In this document: positions 1 to 8,287 of the stretch, one piece after another | Numbering within the stretch: the first letter of the stretch is position 1 | How the letters are laid out: the number at the start of each line of letters is the position of its first letter | Source of the DNA: an uncultured Elusimicrobiales bacterium | GTDB lineage: Bacteria > Elusimicrobiota > Elusimicrobia > Elusimicrobiales > Elusimicrobiaceae | DNA: 14,738 nt | NCBI GenBank assembly: GCA_910576915.1 | Contig: CAJTJT010000004.1 | Coordinates: 111,135 to 125,872, forward strand | Direction of reading: 5' to 3' | Position numbers and translations under genes: made by a program | Notes under the pieces: model-generated | Databases searched by the model: none | Told to the model about the DNA's origin: nothing | The model's input: the letters and a program-made list of their open reading frames with translations, nothing else

Positions 1-2
1 GG

Positions 3-149
3 ATTCCCTCGGGCCTGGCGATTTTATCGGCCATGCTTTTCAAACGGGTGGAAAATTTGGGAGAAGTGACGACTTCGGTCATGAAGAAAATTTACTCGTT
101 TATTAAAAAATCGGTATTTTTCCCCAAGCAAAGAAGAAAACGCTCTTAA
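3..149 (+). CDS. C-terminal fragment of an unrecognised protein
   Basis: An open frame enters from the left edge and ends at TAA 147-149, giving the last 48 residues of a protein whose start lies outside the window. The visible part begins with a short hydrophobic stretch (IPSGLAILSAML) and ends in a basic tail (KKSVFFPKQRRKRS), as expected for the last membrane segment and cytoplasmic tail of an inner-membrane protein. I do not recognise the family. A second frame (stop at 212-214) also reads without interruption from about 107 and ends in VKVISWVEKI, so a frameshift or an alternative C-terminus cannot be excluded. The strong hairpin at 233-265 fits as its terminator. Confidence 0.45.
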   Translation: MPSGLAILSAMLFKRVENLGEVTTSVMKKIYSFIKKSVFFPKQRRKRS

Positions 150-232
150 CCCCCTTGCCTGGGGAAGGCGTGCCGGCCCTGGTCAAGGTTATCAGTTGGG
201 TGGAAAAAATATAAGAGTTTCAGTCTGTGTGC

Positions 233-265
233 AAAACAGGCCTCCCGTTGCGGGAGGCCTGTTTT
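233..265. terminator. Bidirectional intrinsic terminator
   Basis: A perfect 15-bp stem (AAAACAGGCCTCCCG, 233-247) pairs across a TTG loop with 251-265. It is flanked by A- and T-runs on both sides, so it can work in both directions. It lies between the convergent left-edge gene (+) and the pilin gene (-), whose stop codon is only 8 bases away. Confidence 0.9.
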
Positions 266-273
266 AACAGGTA

Positions 274-780
274 TTACATTTTATAAAAAGATACGGTCCC
301 TACCGCAGAACCGCTCCAACTATGATTGGCGGATGGATAACTTTTACACATTTGGACGGATTTTGTACCTCCCGCCACACACGCCAACACGGGAATATTA
401 TTGGTGGAAGAGTTTGTAACAATACCTGCGCCGAAACGTTCCGTTTGGGAGGAGGCGGTCATAGCAGAACCGGGGGAATACAATACCGCCACCAAAGGGG
501 TGTTCGTATACGCAACCAAATAATTCCCAATTCTGCAAACCCGGCCTGAACAATTTTTTTCTCCGAAATCCACCATATCGGGAAATTCGGCATCTGTCGG
601 ATAACGTCCTTCCGACAGCTGGAACATCGTCAAATTGTCTTTAATGCTTTTGGCTATCGGAATAGCGGCGGCCATGCGGGACTTCATGACCGATTTTTCA
701 TACTGCGGAAGAGCAACGGCGGATAAAATACCGATAATCAGTACCACAACTAATAATTCAATCAGCGTAAAACCTTTCAT
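274..780 (-). CDS. Type IV pilin-like protein
   Basis: A 168-residue prepilin-like protein. The leader is minimal (MKG), followed by the prepilin peptidase site G^F and the hydrophobic N-terminal helix FTLIELLVVVLIIGILSAVAL, with the invariant Glu at mature position 5. A globular domain with the pilin helix continuation (PQYEKSVMKSRMAAA) and paired cysteines follows. I chose the ATG at 778-780 over an in-frame ATG at 828 because GGAGGC lies a few bases upstream and the leader is then of normal length. The product should be processed by PilD at the inner membrane and either assembled into a type IV pilus or used as a pseudopilin. Many similar pilins are characteristic of Elusimicrobium-like genomes. 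Which assembly machine it uses cannot be told, because no pil genes are nearby. It forms a single-gene unit with its own promoter and terminator. Confidence 0.9.
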   Translation of the reverse strand: MKGFTLIELLVVVLIIGILSAVALPQYEKSVMKSRMAAAIPIAKSIKDNLTMFQLSEGRYPTDAEFPDMVDFGEKNCSGRVCRIGNYLVAYTNTPLVAVLYSPGSAMTASSQTERFGAGIVTNSSTNNIPVLACVAGGTKSVQMCKSYPSANHSWSGSAVGTVSFYKM

Positions 781-845
781 AAAAAGCCTCCCCAACCCAT
801 ACCGATTAACAACTTGCGCACACCTCAAAACCGGGCTGTTAGGCT

Positions 846-854
846 AGTATAGCA
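846..854 (-). promoter_or_regulatory. Extended -10 promoter of the first pilin gene
   Basis: On the minus strand the sequence reads TGCTATACT, an extended -10 (TGn then TATACT). No good -35 lies at 17 bases, which is acceptable for extended -10 promoters. It predicts an untranslated leader of about 60 bases carrying the GGAGGC ribosome binding site at 786-791. Confidence 0.5.
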
Positions 855-889
855 AAAAAACACCGCGGCGCAGTAACTTTTTCCCGCAA

Positions 890-920
890 AAAACGGCCCT
901 CCTGTTAAGAGAGCCGTTTT
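890..920. terminator. Terminator of the efflux operon
   Basis: AAAACGGC (890-897) pairs with GCCGTTTT (913-920), extended inside by CTC/GAG after one mismatch. A- and T-runs flank both sides. It lies just past the stop codon of the permease gene on the minus strand. Confidence 0.8.
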
Positions 921-938
921 ATCCGTAAAATATCCACT

Positions 939-2168
939 TTATTCGTATCTCAGTGCGTCAATCGGCGTTAATTTGGAGGCTTTATACGCCGGATAATAGC
1001 CGAAGAAAACGCCCGTCGCCGCCGAAAACCCGACGGACAGCAAAATAGACCATACGCTAAGCTCCGCCGGAATGGAAGTAGAGTTGGCCGTCACGATAAG
1101 CGTAATCCCCACACCCACAATCACGCCGATTAAGCCCCCGATGCAGGAAAGCGTTACGGCCTCGGCCAAAAACTGCAGGCGGATATCCGCGCTCGTCGCG
1201 CCGATGGCCATACGGATACCGATTTCGCGCGTGCGCTCGGTAACCGATACGAGCATAATGTTCATTACCCCAATACCGCCTACAATCAAAGATACCGCGC
1301 CGATGACGCCCAGCAAAAGGCTCATCGTTTTACTGGCGCTTTTGGCTTCTTCCACAAACGAGGCGAAATCGTCCAGCTGGAAATCGTCTTTGGCCAGCGG
1401 GTGGATACGGTGCGTGTTGCGTACGGTGTTCTGGATGTCTTTTTTGGTGTCTTCGATGGTGTTAAAATCCGTCACGCGGATAATCACCCGGTCCAGCGCG
1501 CGGCGGTCCGAGCTGTTCCAGCCGGCGTTCATTTTCACCTTGCCGGTGGTATAGGGGATGAGGGCTCCTTCGTCCATATCAAACCCCATGCCGCCCTGGC
1601 CGGATTTTTTCATGACGCCCACCACTTTAAACGGGATGTCGTCAAGCACTACGGTGCGGTCCAAGGGGTCCATATCGTTAAAAATGGTTTGGGCAGCCGT
1701 CGCGCCGATGACCATTACCTGGCCGTATTCGTCCACTTCTTTTTCGGTAAAATGGCGGCCGGATTCAAGCTCCCAGTCGTACGTTTTAAAAATATCCGTA
1801 TCCGTGGCGAGCACGGAAAGCGAGGTGGAAGTAAAGCCGTATTTTACATCAAAGCCGGAGCTGATGTACGGCGCGGCGGAAGTAACGCCGGGCAGTTTTC
1901 TGATGGCGCGCACGTCGTCCATCGTTACGTCTTTGGGGGAGGAAATGCTCTCGTCCAAATTCCACGGCTGGCGCAAATACAAAATGTTCGTGCCAAAGCG
2001 GGAAAACCGCTCGGCCATGCTCTTTTGCGTGCCCGTCCCCACGGCCAGCATGGTAATTACCGCCGCCACGCCGATGACGATACCCAAACTCGTCAGCGCG
2101 GCGCGCATTTTATTGGCGGCGATGGCTTTTAACGATAAACGGAACATTGAATAAAATGCGTCAAACAT
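939..2168 (-). CDS. MacB-type ABC transporter permease (FtsX family)
   Basis: A 409-residue inner-membrane subunit of a type VII ABC (MacB-like) transporter. Transmembrane helix 1 is at about residues 24-45. A periplasmic MacB_PCD domain fills about 46-280, and three C-terminal helices (about 284-310, 335-362, 370-392) form the FtsX domain. The conserved cytoplasmic turn SVTERTREIGIRMAIGAT (about 307-324), which couples to the ATPase, is intact. Together with the ATPase encoded 2 bases upstream the length is 636 residues, close to the fused E. coli MacB, so this is the split form. Such pumps act mechanically from the periplasm, passing substrates (macrolides, peptides, lipopeptides, siderophores or signal molecules) through a MacA adaptor and TolC channel. 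The substrate here is unknown. It is the last gene of the operon, and GAGAGGAAAT upstream of the ATG serves as its ribosome binding site. Confidence 0.93.
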   Translation of the reverse strand: MFDAFYSMFRLSLKAIAANKMRAALTSLGIVIGVAAVITMLAVGTGTQKSMAERFSRFGTNILYLRQPWNLDESISSPKDVTMDDVRAIRKLPGVTSAAPYISSGFDVKYGFTSTSLSVLATDTDIFKTYDWELESGRHFTEKEVDEYGQVMVIGATAAQTIFNDMDPLDRTVVLDDIPFKVVGVMKKSGQGGMGFDMDEGALIPYTTGKVKMNAGWNSSDRRALDRVIIRVTDFNTIEDTKKDIQNTVRNTHRIHPLAKDDFQLDDFASFVEEAKSASKTMSLLLGVIGAVSLIVGGIGVMNIMLVSVTERTREIGIRMAIGATSADIRLQFLAEAVTLSCIGGLIGVIVGVGITLIVTANSTSIPAELSVWSILLSVGFSAATGVFFGYYPAYKASKLTPIDALRYE

Positions 2169-2170
2169 GG

Positions 2171-2853
<683 letters not shown>

Positions 2854-2854
<1 letters not shown>

Positions 2855-4086
2855 TATCTTCTTCTCCCGCCGGGGCGAGGCATGCCGGAAGAAACCTGCG
2901 CGGCCGTGTTGTTTTCGCGCACGATAACGCGGTCCCCGTCTTTCACGTCTCCTTCCGTGATTTCCGTTTTGTCCGAGCCGATAATCCCGATTTTTACGTC
3001 CACGCGGTGCGGTTCCTTACCCGGTTCCAACAGCCACAGCCCCGTAGTGGTGTATTTTTCCATATTGGAAGAGGGGGAGAAACGCAGCGCCTCGTTGGGC
3101 ACCAAAAGCACGTCTTTTTTATCCTGCGTGCGGATGGTGATGGTGGCCGTCATACCGGGCATAAATTTGCCGTTTTCGTTATCCACGTCAATCACCACGG
3201 TGTAGGTGGTGTTGGAAGAGGAAGACGAATTGGAAGAAGTGGATACGTAATTCGTACGCACCTGGCGGACGGTGCCCTGGAATTTTTCATCCGGGTAGCC
3301 GTCAAGCGTAAAATCGGCCGTCTGGCCTTCTTTAATTTTAACAACGTCAGCCTCGGACACTTTGGCCTCAATCTGCATTTTGGTTAAATCCTGCGCCAGC
3401 ACAAACAGCTCCGGCGTGGAGAAGCCGGACGTTAAAGACTGCCCTTCGCTGACGGATTTGGATAAAACCATCCCGTCGATGGGGGAAATGATTTGGGTGT
3501 TATCCAGGTCTTTTTTGGCGCTGTCGAGCCGGGCCTGCGCCTGAATGACGGAAGATTCCGCCGAATTAAGCGCGCTTTTGGCGTTTACATACGCCAGTTC
3601 GTATTCTTCCAAACTGGATTTCGAAACATATTCTTTGGCATACAATTCCTGGTAGCGGGAGCGGTTGAGTTTAGCCAAATCGTATGAAATTTTGGCGGCC
3701 GCCAGGCTTTCTTTGGCCGAAGACAGGCTGGCTACGGCCTGGTTATAATCGGCCTGCACCTGAGTCGGGTCAATCACCGCCATCAAATCGCCTTTTTTAA
3801 CGGGCGTGTTATAATCCACCAAAATCTTTAAAATTTCGCCGGATACCAGCGCGCCCACCGTCGTCGTGTTGACGGGGTTAATCGGCCCGGAGGCCTCCAC
3901 CAGTTCCACAATGTCGCCTTTTTTAATTTTGGCGGTGCGGAACTGCGGCGCTTTCGGCGCGGCGAAAAAGTGCGCTTTTACAAAGTACGCCGCAATTAAA
4001 ATTACCGCCAGCAGGAGGAGTTTCTTCCACCAGGAAAGCGAGGTAAATTTTTTCCAGATACGTTTGAACAGATTTTCTTTTTTCAT
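2854..4086 (-). CDS. MacA-type periplasmic adaptor (membrane fusion protein)
   Basis: A 410-residue HlyD/MacA family adaptor. A basic N-terminus and one transmembrane segment (about 20-39) anchor it in the inner membrane. The first lipoyl half follows (GEILKILVDYNTPVKKGD), then a long alpha-helical hairpin (about 107-195, Ala/Ser/Lys/Glu rich) that should contact the TolC tip. The second lipoyl half (DNTQIISPIDGMV), a beta-barrel domain and the membrane-proximal domain complete it. A serine/asparagine-rich loop (about 283-295) interrupts the beta-barrel domain, and the C-terminus ends in PRPGGRRR. It lies between the channel and ATPase genes with a 1-base gap and a 1-base overlap. Its role is to bridge the inner-membrane permease and the outer-membrane channel. 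Confidence 0.93.
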
Positions 4087-4087
4087 A

Positions 4088-5464
4088 TTAATAGGTCCCC
4101 ATGGCTTGTTTTAAATCCGCCACCGCGGAAGCGTAGTCGTAGCGGGCGGTAAGCAGGCTGAGTTCCGCGTCCGTATACGCTACTTCCGCGTCTTTCAGCT
4201 CGATAATATCCCCGATGCCTTCGTTATAGCGGCCGCGGGACAGGTCCAAATTCTCTTTTGCTTTTTCCACGTTTACTTCGGCCACCGGGATACTTTCGGC
4301 GGCTTCCTGCATTTTGATATAGGCGTTTTGCACGTCCAAAAACACATCGTTAAGCAGGCTGCGGTTGGAATTGAGCGTTTTGGAATGGTTAATCTGCGCC
4401 TGTTTGTACCCGTTATACGTTTTAAAAGCGTTAAAAATGGGGAATTCCACCGACGCCATCAGCTTGGTTTCTTCGTTATCCAGGCGGAAGTCGTCGCCCG
4501 ATTTGGCAAACCCCGCCGAAAACGAAAACGTGGGGAAGAACCCCGCTTTGGCGCGGTTAAGCTGGATTTGGCTGATTTTTACGCCCGTGCGCGCCGAGAG
4601 TACGTCCGGCCGGTTGGCGTAAGCCGTTTCTACGGCTTTATCAAACGGGATATCGATTTTTTCAAATGTATCCACGTCTTGAATGTTCAAAATGCCGGAA
4701 GTGGTGACGCCCATCGCGTTGGCCAGCTGGGCCGAAGCCGTTTTGACGAGGTTCCTGGCGCGGATGAGGCTGAGTTCTTCGTTATTTAAATTTACTTCGG
4801 CCGTCGTTACGTCCACTTTCGGGCGCAGGCCCAGGCGGAAAAACTCGGCGGAACGTTCGTACTGGTCCTTATACAAATCGCGCGACTGCGTGCGGATGGC
4901 CACCGCGCGCTTGGCGGAAAGAAGCGCATAATAATACTTTTTAATGGTGCCCGTGATTTCGTTCTTCACGCCTTCAAAATCCGTCTGCGCCTGCTCCAGC
5001 GAGAGTTTACTAATTTTTACGCCGCGCGCGATATCCGTAATCCCGCTGAGCGACAGCTGCGCCTGCGCGTATACGTCGGGCTGACCGTGGTCCGTCCGGG
5101 GGAAACCGTCCGTTTTTTGATTGGTATACCCCTGCGACGCGCCCACCGTGGCCGTCGGCAAAAATTCCGAACGGGCCAAATTCAAATTCACCTGCGCGTC
5201 CTGCACCGCCAGCTGCGCGCTGACCGCGCGCGGACTGTTGGAGAGCGCAATTTGGATACAGTCCTCCAAAGACAGTTCTCCCTGCAGCTGGGGCAAAACC
5301 CCGTTTGCGTCCGGCGTTACGGGCGTAACCGGCCCGTCTTTCCGCTCCGCGGACGCAGGGGGAACCAGCCCGGACGAATAAAATAAATCATCCGGCTGCG
5401 CCCACGCGGAAGAAGCGGCTGCACCCAACACCCCTAAAATAAACAAAAGTTGATATTTTTTCAT
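4088..5464 (-). CDS. TolC-family outer membrane efflux channel
   Basis: A 458-residue outer membrane efflux protein. A signal peptide of about 22 residues (MKKYQLLF...SSAWA^Q) has no lipobox, so the mature protein is not a lipoprotein. Two OEP repeats follow, starting near residue 64 (LSLEDCIQIALSNSP) and near 270 (FDKAVETAYANRPDVLSARTG). Each has the long Ala/Gln-rich helices typical of TolC, and the protein ends in a conserved-looking helix (YDYASAVADLKQAMGTY). It is the first gene of the four-gene operon and forms the exit duct for the MacAB-like pump. No Shine-Dalgarno sequence precedes the ATG. A TATAAT box lies only 8 bases upstream, so the operon mRNA is probably leaderless. Confidence 0.93.
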   Translation of the reverse strand: MKKYQLLFILGVLGAAASSAWAQPDDLFYSSGLVPPASAERKDGPVTPVTPDANGVLPQLQGELSLEDCIQIALSNSPRAVSAQLAVQDAQVNLNLARSEFLPTATVGASQGYTNQKTDGFPRTDHGQPDVYAQAQLSLSGITDIARGVKISKLSLEQAQTDFEGVKNEITGTIKKYYYALLSAKRAVAIRTQSRDLYKDQYERSAEFFRLGLRPKVDVTTAEVNLNNEELSLIRARNLVKTASAQLANAMGVTTSGILNIQDVDTFEKIDIPFDKAVETAYANRPDVLSARTGVKISQIQLNRAKAGFFPTFSFSAGFAKSGDDFRLDNEETKLMASVEFPIFNAFKTYNGYKQAQINHSKTLNSNRSLLNDVFLDVQNAYIKMQEAAESIPVAEVNVEKAKENLDLSRGRYNEGIGDIIELKDAEVAYTDAELSLLTARYDYASAVADLKQAMGTY

Positions 5465-5472
5465 ATATATTT

Positions 5473-5478
5473 ATTATA
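5473..5478 (-). promoter_or_regulatory. -10 box of the efflux operon
   Basis: The minus strand reads TATAAT, then 8 bases, then the ATG of the TolC-type gene. There is no clear -35 at 16-18 bases. The spacing puts transcription start at or next to the start codon. The surroundings are AT-rich, so the box alone is moderate evidence, but the same arrangement recurs before four other genes in the window. Confidence 0.5.
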
Positions 5479-5521
5479 TTAATTTCTAAGACCTGCTTTT
5501 CTGCCCACCCATTAAAAAACA

Positions 5522-5548
5522 GGACGGACCTTATGTATAACACCGTCC
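5522..5548. terminator. Inverted repeat in the divergent intergenic region
   Basis: GGACGG (5522-5527) pairs with CCGTCC (5543-5548) around a 15-base loop. On the minus strand it is followed by TGTTTTTT and on the plus strand, after a few G/C bases, by GTTTTTATT. It resembles a weak bidirectional terminator, yet it sits between two divergent promoters where no gene ends. It may insulate the two units or be the remnant of a lost gene. Confidence 0.4.
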
Positions 5549-5580
5549 GGCGCGTTTTTATTGCATTTTTTAAAACCCCC

Positions 5581-5609
5581 TTGGAAAATTCACCTATAAC
5601 AGCTATACT
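5581..5609 (+). promoter_or_regulatory. Promoter of the exported hypothetical gene
   Basis: TTGGAA (5581-5586) and TATACT (5604-5609) are 17 bases apart, a good sigma-70-type pair. The ATG begins 6 bases after the -10 box, so the transcript start should coincide with the start codon. Confidence 0.7.
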
Positions 5610-5615
5610 GTATAT

Positions 5616-6578
5616 ATGAAAACATCTAAAATTTTATTCTTTTTGTTAGCCGCCTGCGCGGCGGTTCCCGTTTCTGCCCAAAAATGGAAAGCGGGCGAAG
5701 GCGCCTTGCAAGCCATCCGCACGGCCCAAACCGCCGTGCGCTTAAACGTCACGGCGCTGCCCGGAAATCTCTCCGCCACCCGCGCGGCCGCCCAATCGGC
5801 CGCATTCCGCTCCCAATATACGCAAGCCCTGCAGGCCGTAAAAGAAGCCGCCCGCAGCGCAGCCGCGCCCGTCGAACTTACTTATAAGGCCAAAAGACCC
5901 GTCGAAATCGGCGGACAGGGCATCGGCCCGGTAGCCAGGCGCAAAATGGCGGTAACGGCCAAACAGCGGCAAGTGGAAGAAGTACTCTACGACTGGGGGA
6001 AAACCCTGGCGGACAACCAGGCCCTCGGACTCAAAAACGCCCCGCGGGTTGCCCGGGAAAACGACGCCCCGGTGCTGATTCATAATAAAAACAAAGCCTT
6101 CATCCGCGCCCAAAAAGCGGACGCGGGCGAAACCGTCATCACGCCCGTAGAAATCGGCGTAAACGCCGCCACGCTCAAATCGGCAACAGAAGGCCTTACG
6201 CCCGATATGCTGACCGCCGTTTTTAACCAAACGCCCGAACACGCCGCCGGATTCTTTTACCTGCATGAGCAGTTTACCCAGTCGCTGGCCAAGTTTGAAG
6301 CGTCTGCCGACGCGTTGCACACGCTCGCAGCCACGACTTCGCTTAAAGAACGCATGTTCGGCCCCTCGGAGCAAACGGTGCTCATCCGCCAGAACTACGG
6401 CAACGCGGCCGCCAACCTGGCCGAAGACGCCATCAACCTGCTTAAATTTATGGAACTGCACCCGGACGTATTTTCCGCGTCGCTGAAATCGTACCGCGAA
6501 ATCATGCACCTGCACAACGTCAACTCGCACACGCCGGCCACGTTCCAAACGTTCTGGAAAAACCCGGTAAGTATTTAA
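5616..6578 (+). CDS. Exported protein of unknown function
   Basis: A 320-residue protein that I do not recognise. The N-terminus is a typical signal peptide (MKTSKILFFLLAACAAVPVSA, cleavage after Ala21) without a lipobox, so the product should be periplasmic or secreted. The mature part is Ala-rich and mostly helical in appearance: about 22-90 has no Cys and many Ala/Gln, 100-160 is basic (RRKMAVTAKQRQVEE), and 200-310 contains heptad-like helices. No catalytic motif, metal-binding cluster or Cys pair is visible. It is a monocistronic unit with a strong promoter, apparently leaderless, and a strong terminator. Coding is supported by G+C-rich third positions, the good signal peptide and the clean promoter/terminator frame. 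Confidence 0.8.
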   Translation: MKTSKILFFLLAACAAVPVSAQKWKAGEGALQAIRTAQTAVRLNVTALPGNLSATRAAAQSAAFRSQYTQALQAVKEAARSAAAPVELTYKAKRPVEIGGQGIGPVARRKMAVTAKQRQVEEVLYDWGKTLADNQALGLKNAPRVARENDAPVLIHNKNKAFIRAQKADAGETVITPVEIGVNAATLKSATEGLTPDMLTAVFNQTPEHAAGFFYLHEQFTQSLAKFEASADALHTLAATTSLKERMFGPSEQTVLIRQNYGNAAANLAEDAINLLKFMELHPDVFSASLKSYREIMHLHNVNSHTPATFQTFWKNPVSI

Positions 6579-6591
6579 ACGCAGTTTACCC

Positions 6592-6625
6592 AAAAGCGCG
6601 GTCCGCAAAAGGCCGCGCTTTTTTT
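6592..6625 (+). terminator. Intrinsic terminator
   Basis: AAAAGCGCGG (6592-6601) pairs with CCGCGCTTTT (6613-6622) around an 11-base loop and is followed by more T. It lies 14 bases after the stop of the exported hypothetical gene. Confidence 0.9.
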
Positions 6626-6648
6626 ATACGCCCGGCGGCGCTTTGTAC

Positions 6649-6654
6649 TATAAT
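6649..6654 (+). promoter_or_regulatory. -10 box for the DUF486 / dCMP deaminase unit
   Basis: A consensus TATAAT lies 8 bases before the ATG at 6663, just after the preceding terminator. No convincing -35 is seen at 17 bases and there is no Shine-Dalgarno sequence, again suggesting a leaderless or nearly leaderless mRNA. Confidence 0.6.
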
Positions 6655-6662
6655 ATAGGTAT

Positions 6663-6995
6663 ATGTGGAAACCGATTGCACTGCTGTGCGCTTCAAACTT
6701 ATTTATGACGGTGGCCTGGTACGGGCACCTGAAATTTAAAAATAACGCCCTGTGGCTGGTAATTTTAGCCAGCTGGGGCATCGCTTTCTTCGAATACTGC
6801 TTACAGGTTCCCGCCAACCGGTTGGGCAGCGGGTATTTTTCCGTCACGCAGTTAAAAGTAATGCAGGAAGTGATTACGCTTGTGGTATTTGCCGGTTTTT
6901 CCGCCGTATATTTTAAGGAAAGCTTAAAATGGAACCACCTGGTGGGTTTTATATTACTGGTGGCGGCGGTATTTTTTGTATTTAAAAAATGGTAA
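6663..6995 (+). CDS. DMT-superfamily small membrane protein (DUF486)
   Basis: A 110-residue integral membrane protein with four predicted helices (about 4-22, 28-47, 68-85, 88-108). The N-terminal pattern SNLFMTVAWYGHLK is characteristic of the DUF486 family, and full length matches that family. It is related to the small drug/metabolite transporter fold. No substrate is established for DUF486, so a transport role is only inferred. It is the first gene of a two-gene unit. The dCMP deaminase gene starts 9 bases after its stop, although no functional link between the two is evident. Confidence 0.88.
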   Translation: MWKPIALLCASNLFMTVAWYGHLKFKNNALWLVILASWGIAFFEYCLQVPANRLGSGYFSVTQLKVMQEVITLVVFAGFSAVYFKESLKWNHLVGFILLVAAVFFVFKKW

Positions 6996-7004
6996 AGGAT
7001 ACGC

Positions 7005-7520
7005 ATGAAAAACAAACACAGACTGTTTATTAAAATGGCCGAACTGGTGGCCGAACAATCGACGTGCCTGCGTTTGCAGGTAGGGGCTGTGCTCGTAAAA
7101 GACAACCGCGTCATCAGCATCGGGTTTAACGGCACACCCACCGGCCAGCTGCACTGCGAAGAAAACTTCCGCCACGTGTACGAAAAAAAATATAAAGACC
7201 AGTTCCCCACGTACGAAGAATTCCTCGCCAGCCGCGAATTTTACGATTTGCACGGAAAATGGTCCATTGAAAACGAACTCCACGCCGAACAAAACGCCAT
7301 TTCGTTTGCGGCCAAAAACGGCATCGCCACGCAAGGGGCGGACGTATACGTCACGTGGTCGCCCTGCGTGCACTGCGCCAAAGTAATCGTCAGCGCGGGC
7401 ATCAAAAAAGTGTTCTACAAAAACACGTACGACCGCAGCCAGGAAGGGATTTTCTTCCTCGAGAAAAACGGCATCGAATGCCGCCAGCTGACCGAGGAAG
7501 ACATCGCCCGCGTCTGTTAA
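7005..7520 (+). CDS. dCMP deaminase (deoxycytidylate deaminase family)
   Basis: A 171-residue zinc-dependent deaminase converting dCMP to dUMP, the substrate of thymidylate synthase. The catalytic motif HAE (93-95, in NELHAEQNAI) provides a zinc ligand and the proton-shuttling Glu. PCVHC (120-124) supplies the two other zinc cysteines. The upstream GFNGTPTGQLHC (40-51) is the substrate/second-zinc motif of dCMP deaminases, separating it from tRNA adenosine and guanine deaminases. Residues 52-85 form the usual insertion of this subgroup. Length is typical. AAAGGA precedes the ATG at normal spacing, so unlike the promoter-proximal genes it uses a Shine-Dalgarno sequence, consistent with its second position in the transcript. 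Confidence 0.93.
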   Translation: MKNKHRLFIKMAELVAEQSTCLRLQVGAVLVKDNRVISIGFNGTPTGQLHCEENFRHVYEKKYKDQFPTYEEFLASREFYDLHGKWSIENELHAEQNAISFAAKNGIATQGADVYVTWSPCVHCAKVIVSAGIKKVFYKNTYDRSQEGIFFLEKNGIECRQLTEEDIARVC

Positions 7521-7526
7521 GCGGGT

Positions 7527-7555
7527 TTTACCAACGGGTACAGATTTACTATAAT
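7527..7555 (+). promoter_or_regulatory. Promoter of the TPR-protein gene
   Basis: TTTACC (7527-7532, four of six matches to TTGACA) and TATAAT (7550-7555) are separated by 17 bases. The ATG follows 6 bases after the -10 box with no Shine-Dalgarno sequence. Confidence 0.65.
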
Positions 7556-7561
7556 AAAGAT

Positions 7562-8224
7562 ATGACTAAAAAAACTATCGCCGCAGAAGTTGAAAATACC
7601 GACTTGGTCGCCTCGTTGTTAACGGGCGTCATCCAATTTTGCAAAAAGAATAAACGGGGCGTTATTGCCGCCCTGGTTATTTTGGCGCTTGCCGCCGCTA
7701 CCGGCTCTTTCTACGCCGCCCACCAAAAGAAAGTGGCGGAGGAATCCTGGGCCGCCTATTACGTCGCCCAGACCACGCTCCTCACCCAAGGCGAAGAAGC
7801 CGGTTTTAAACAAATCGACGCTTTGGCCAAAGAATTTCCCGGCACCAACGCCGCCCAATATGCGCTGTTGTTAAAAGGCGATACGCTTTACGCCCACGAA
7901 AACTACGCCCAGGCGGCCGACGTGTACAAAGAACTTTCCAACGCCAAAAACGAAACCGTCCACACCGTGGCCGCCTTATCCCGCGCCGCCGCTTTGCAGG
8001 CCGCGCAGGATTACAAAACTTCGGCCGAAGTGATGACGACGTTTATCGAAAAACATCCCAAACATTTCGCACTGGCGCAGGCGTATATGACGTTGGCCTC
8101 CAGCCAGGAACTCGCAGGCGACAAACAAGCCGCCCTGGAAACTTACAAACACCTCTTGGAAGCCTACACCAAAACGTACTTTGGCGTATACGCTAAAGAC
8201 AAAATCACCGAACTTCAAAAATAA
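7562..8224 (+). CDS. Membrane-anchored tetratricopeptide-repeat protein (YfgM-like)
   Basis: A 220-residue protein with a short cytoplasmic N-terminus, a basic turn KKNKRG, one transmembrane helix (about 34-52) and a periplasmic helical part carrying TPR-like repeats (about 75-215). Examples are AAQYALLLKGDTLYAHENYAQAADVYKEL and AQAYMTLASSQELAGDKQAALETYKHLLE, with TPR small/Tyr positions. The layout matches the TPR_21/YfgM family, inner-membrane proteins associated in E. coli with the Sec translocon and periplasmic chaperones. That role is only suggested here. An in-frame ATG at 7355 lies inside the deaminase gene. I chose 7562 because it follows the promoter and begins the family-like sequence. 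It is monocistronic, with a strong terminator. Confidence 0.85.
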   Translation: MTKKTIAAEVENTDLVASLLTGVIQFCKKNKRGVIAALVILALAAATGSFYAAHQKKVAEESWAAYYVAQTTLLTQGEEAGFKQIDALAKEFPGTNAAQYALLLKGDTLYAHENYAQAADVYKELSNAKNETVHTVAALSRAAALQAAQDYKTSAEVMTTFIEKHPKHFALAQAYMTLASSQELAGDKQAALETYKHLLEAYTKTYFGVYAKDKITELQK

Positions 8225-8234
8225 CTTGCAATAC

Positions 8235-8270
8235 CCCGCCGGACGCATTAAACGCCCGGCGGGATTTTTT
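8235..8270 (+). terminator. Intrinsic terminator
   Basis: CCCGCCGG (8235-8242) pairs with CCGGCGGG (8256-8263) and ATTTTTTATT follows. It lies 10 bases after the TPR gene and only 18 bases before the porin ATG. Confidence 0.88.
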
Positions 8271-8287
8271 ATTCCCAAGGACTACTT

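Noticed and set aside
5742..6608. 288-codon minus-strand frame antisense to the exported hypothetical gene
   Set aside because: The plus-strand frame has a signal peptide, promoter and terminator. The minus frame is Arg/Gly/Phe-rich, as expected for a shadow of G+C-rich third positions.
6575..7210. Long open frame on the minus strand antisense to the DUF486 and dCMP deaminase genes
   Set aside because: It is opposite two genes with clear family motifs, and its translation shows no domain. Treated as a shadow.
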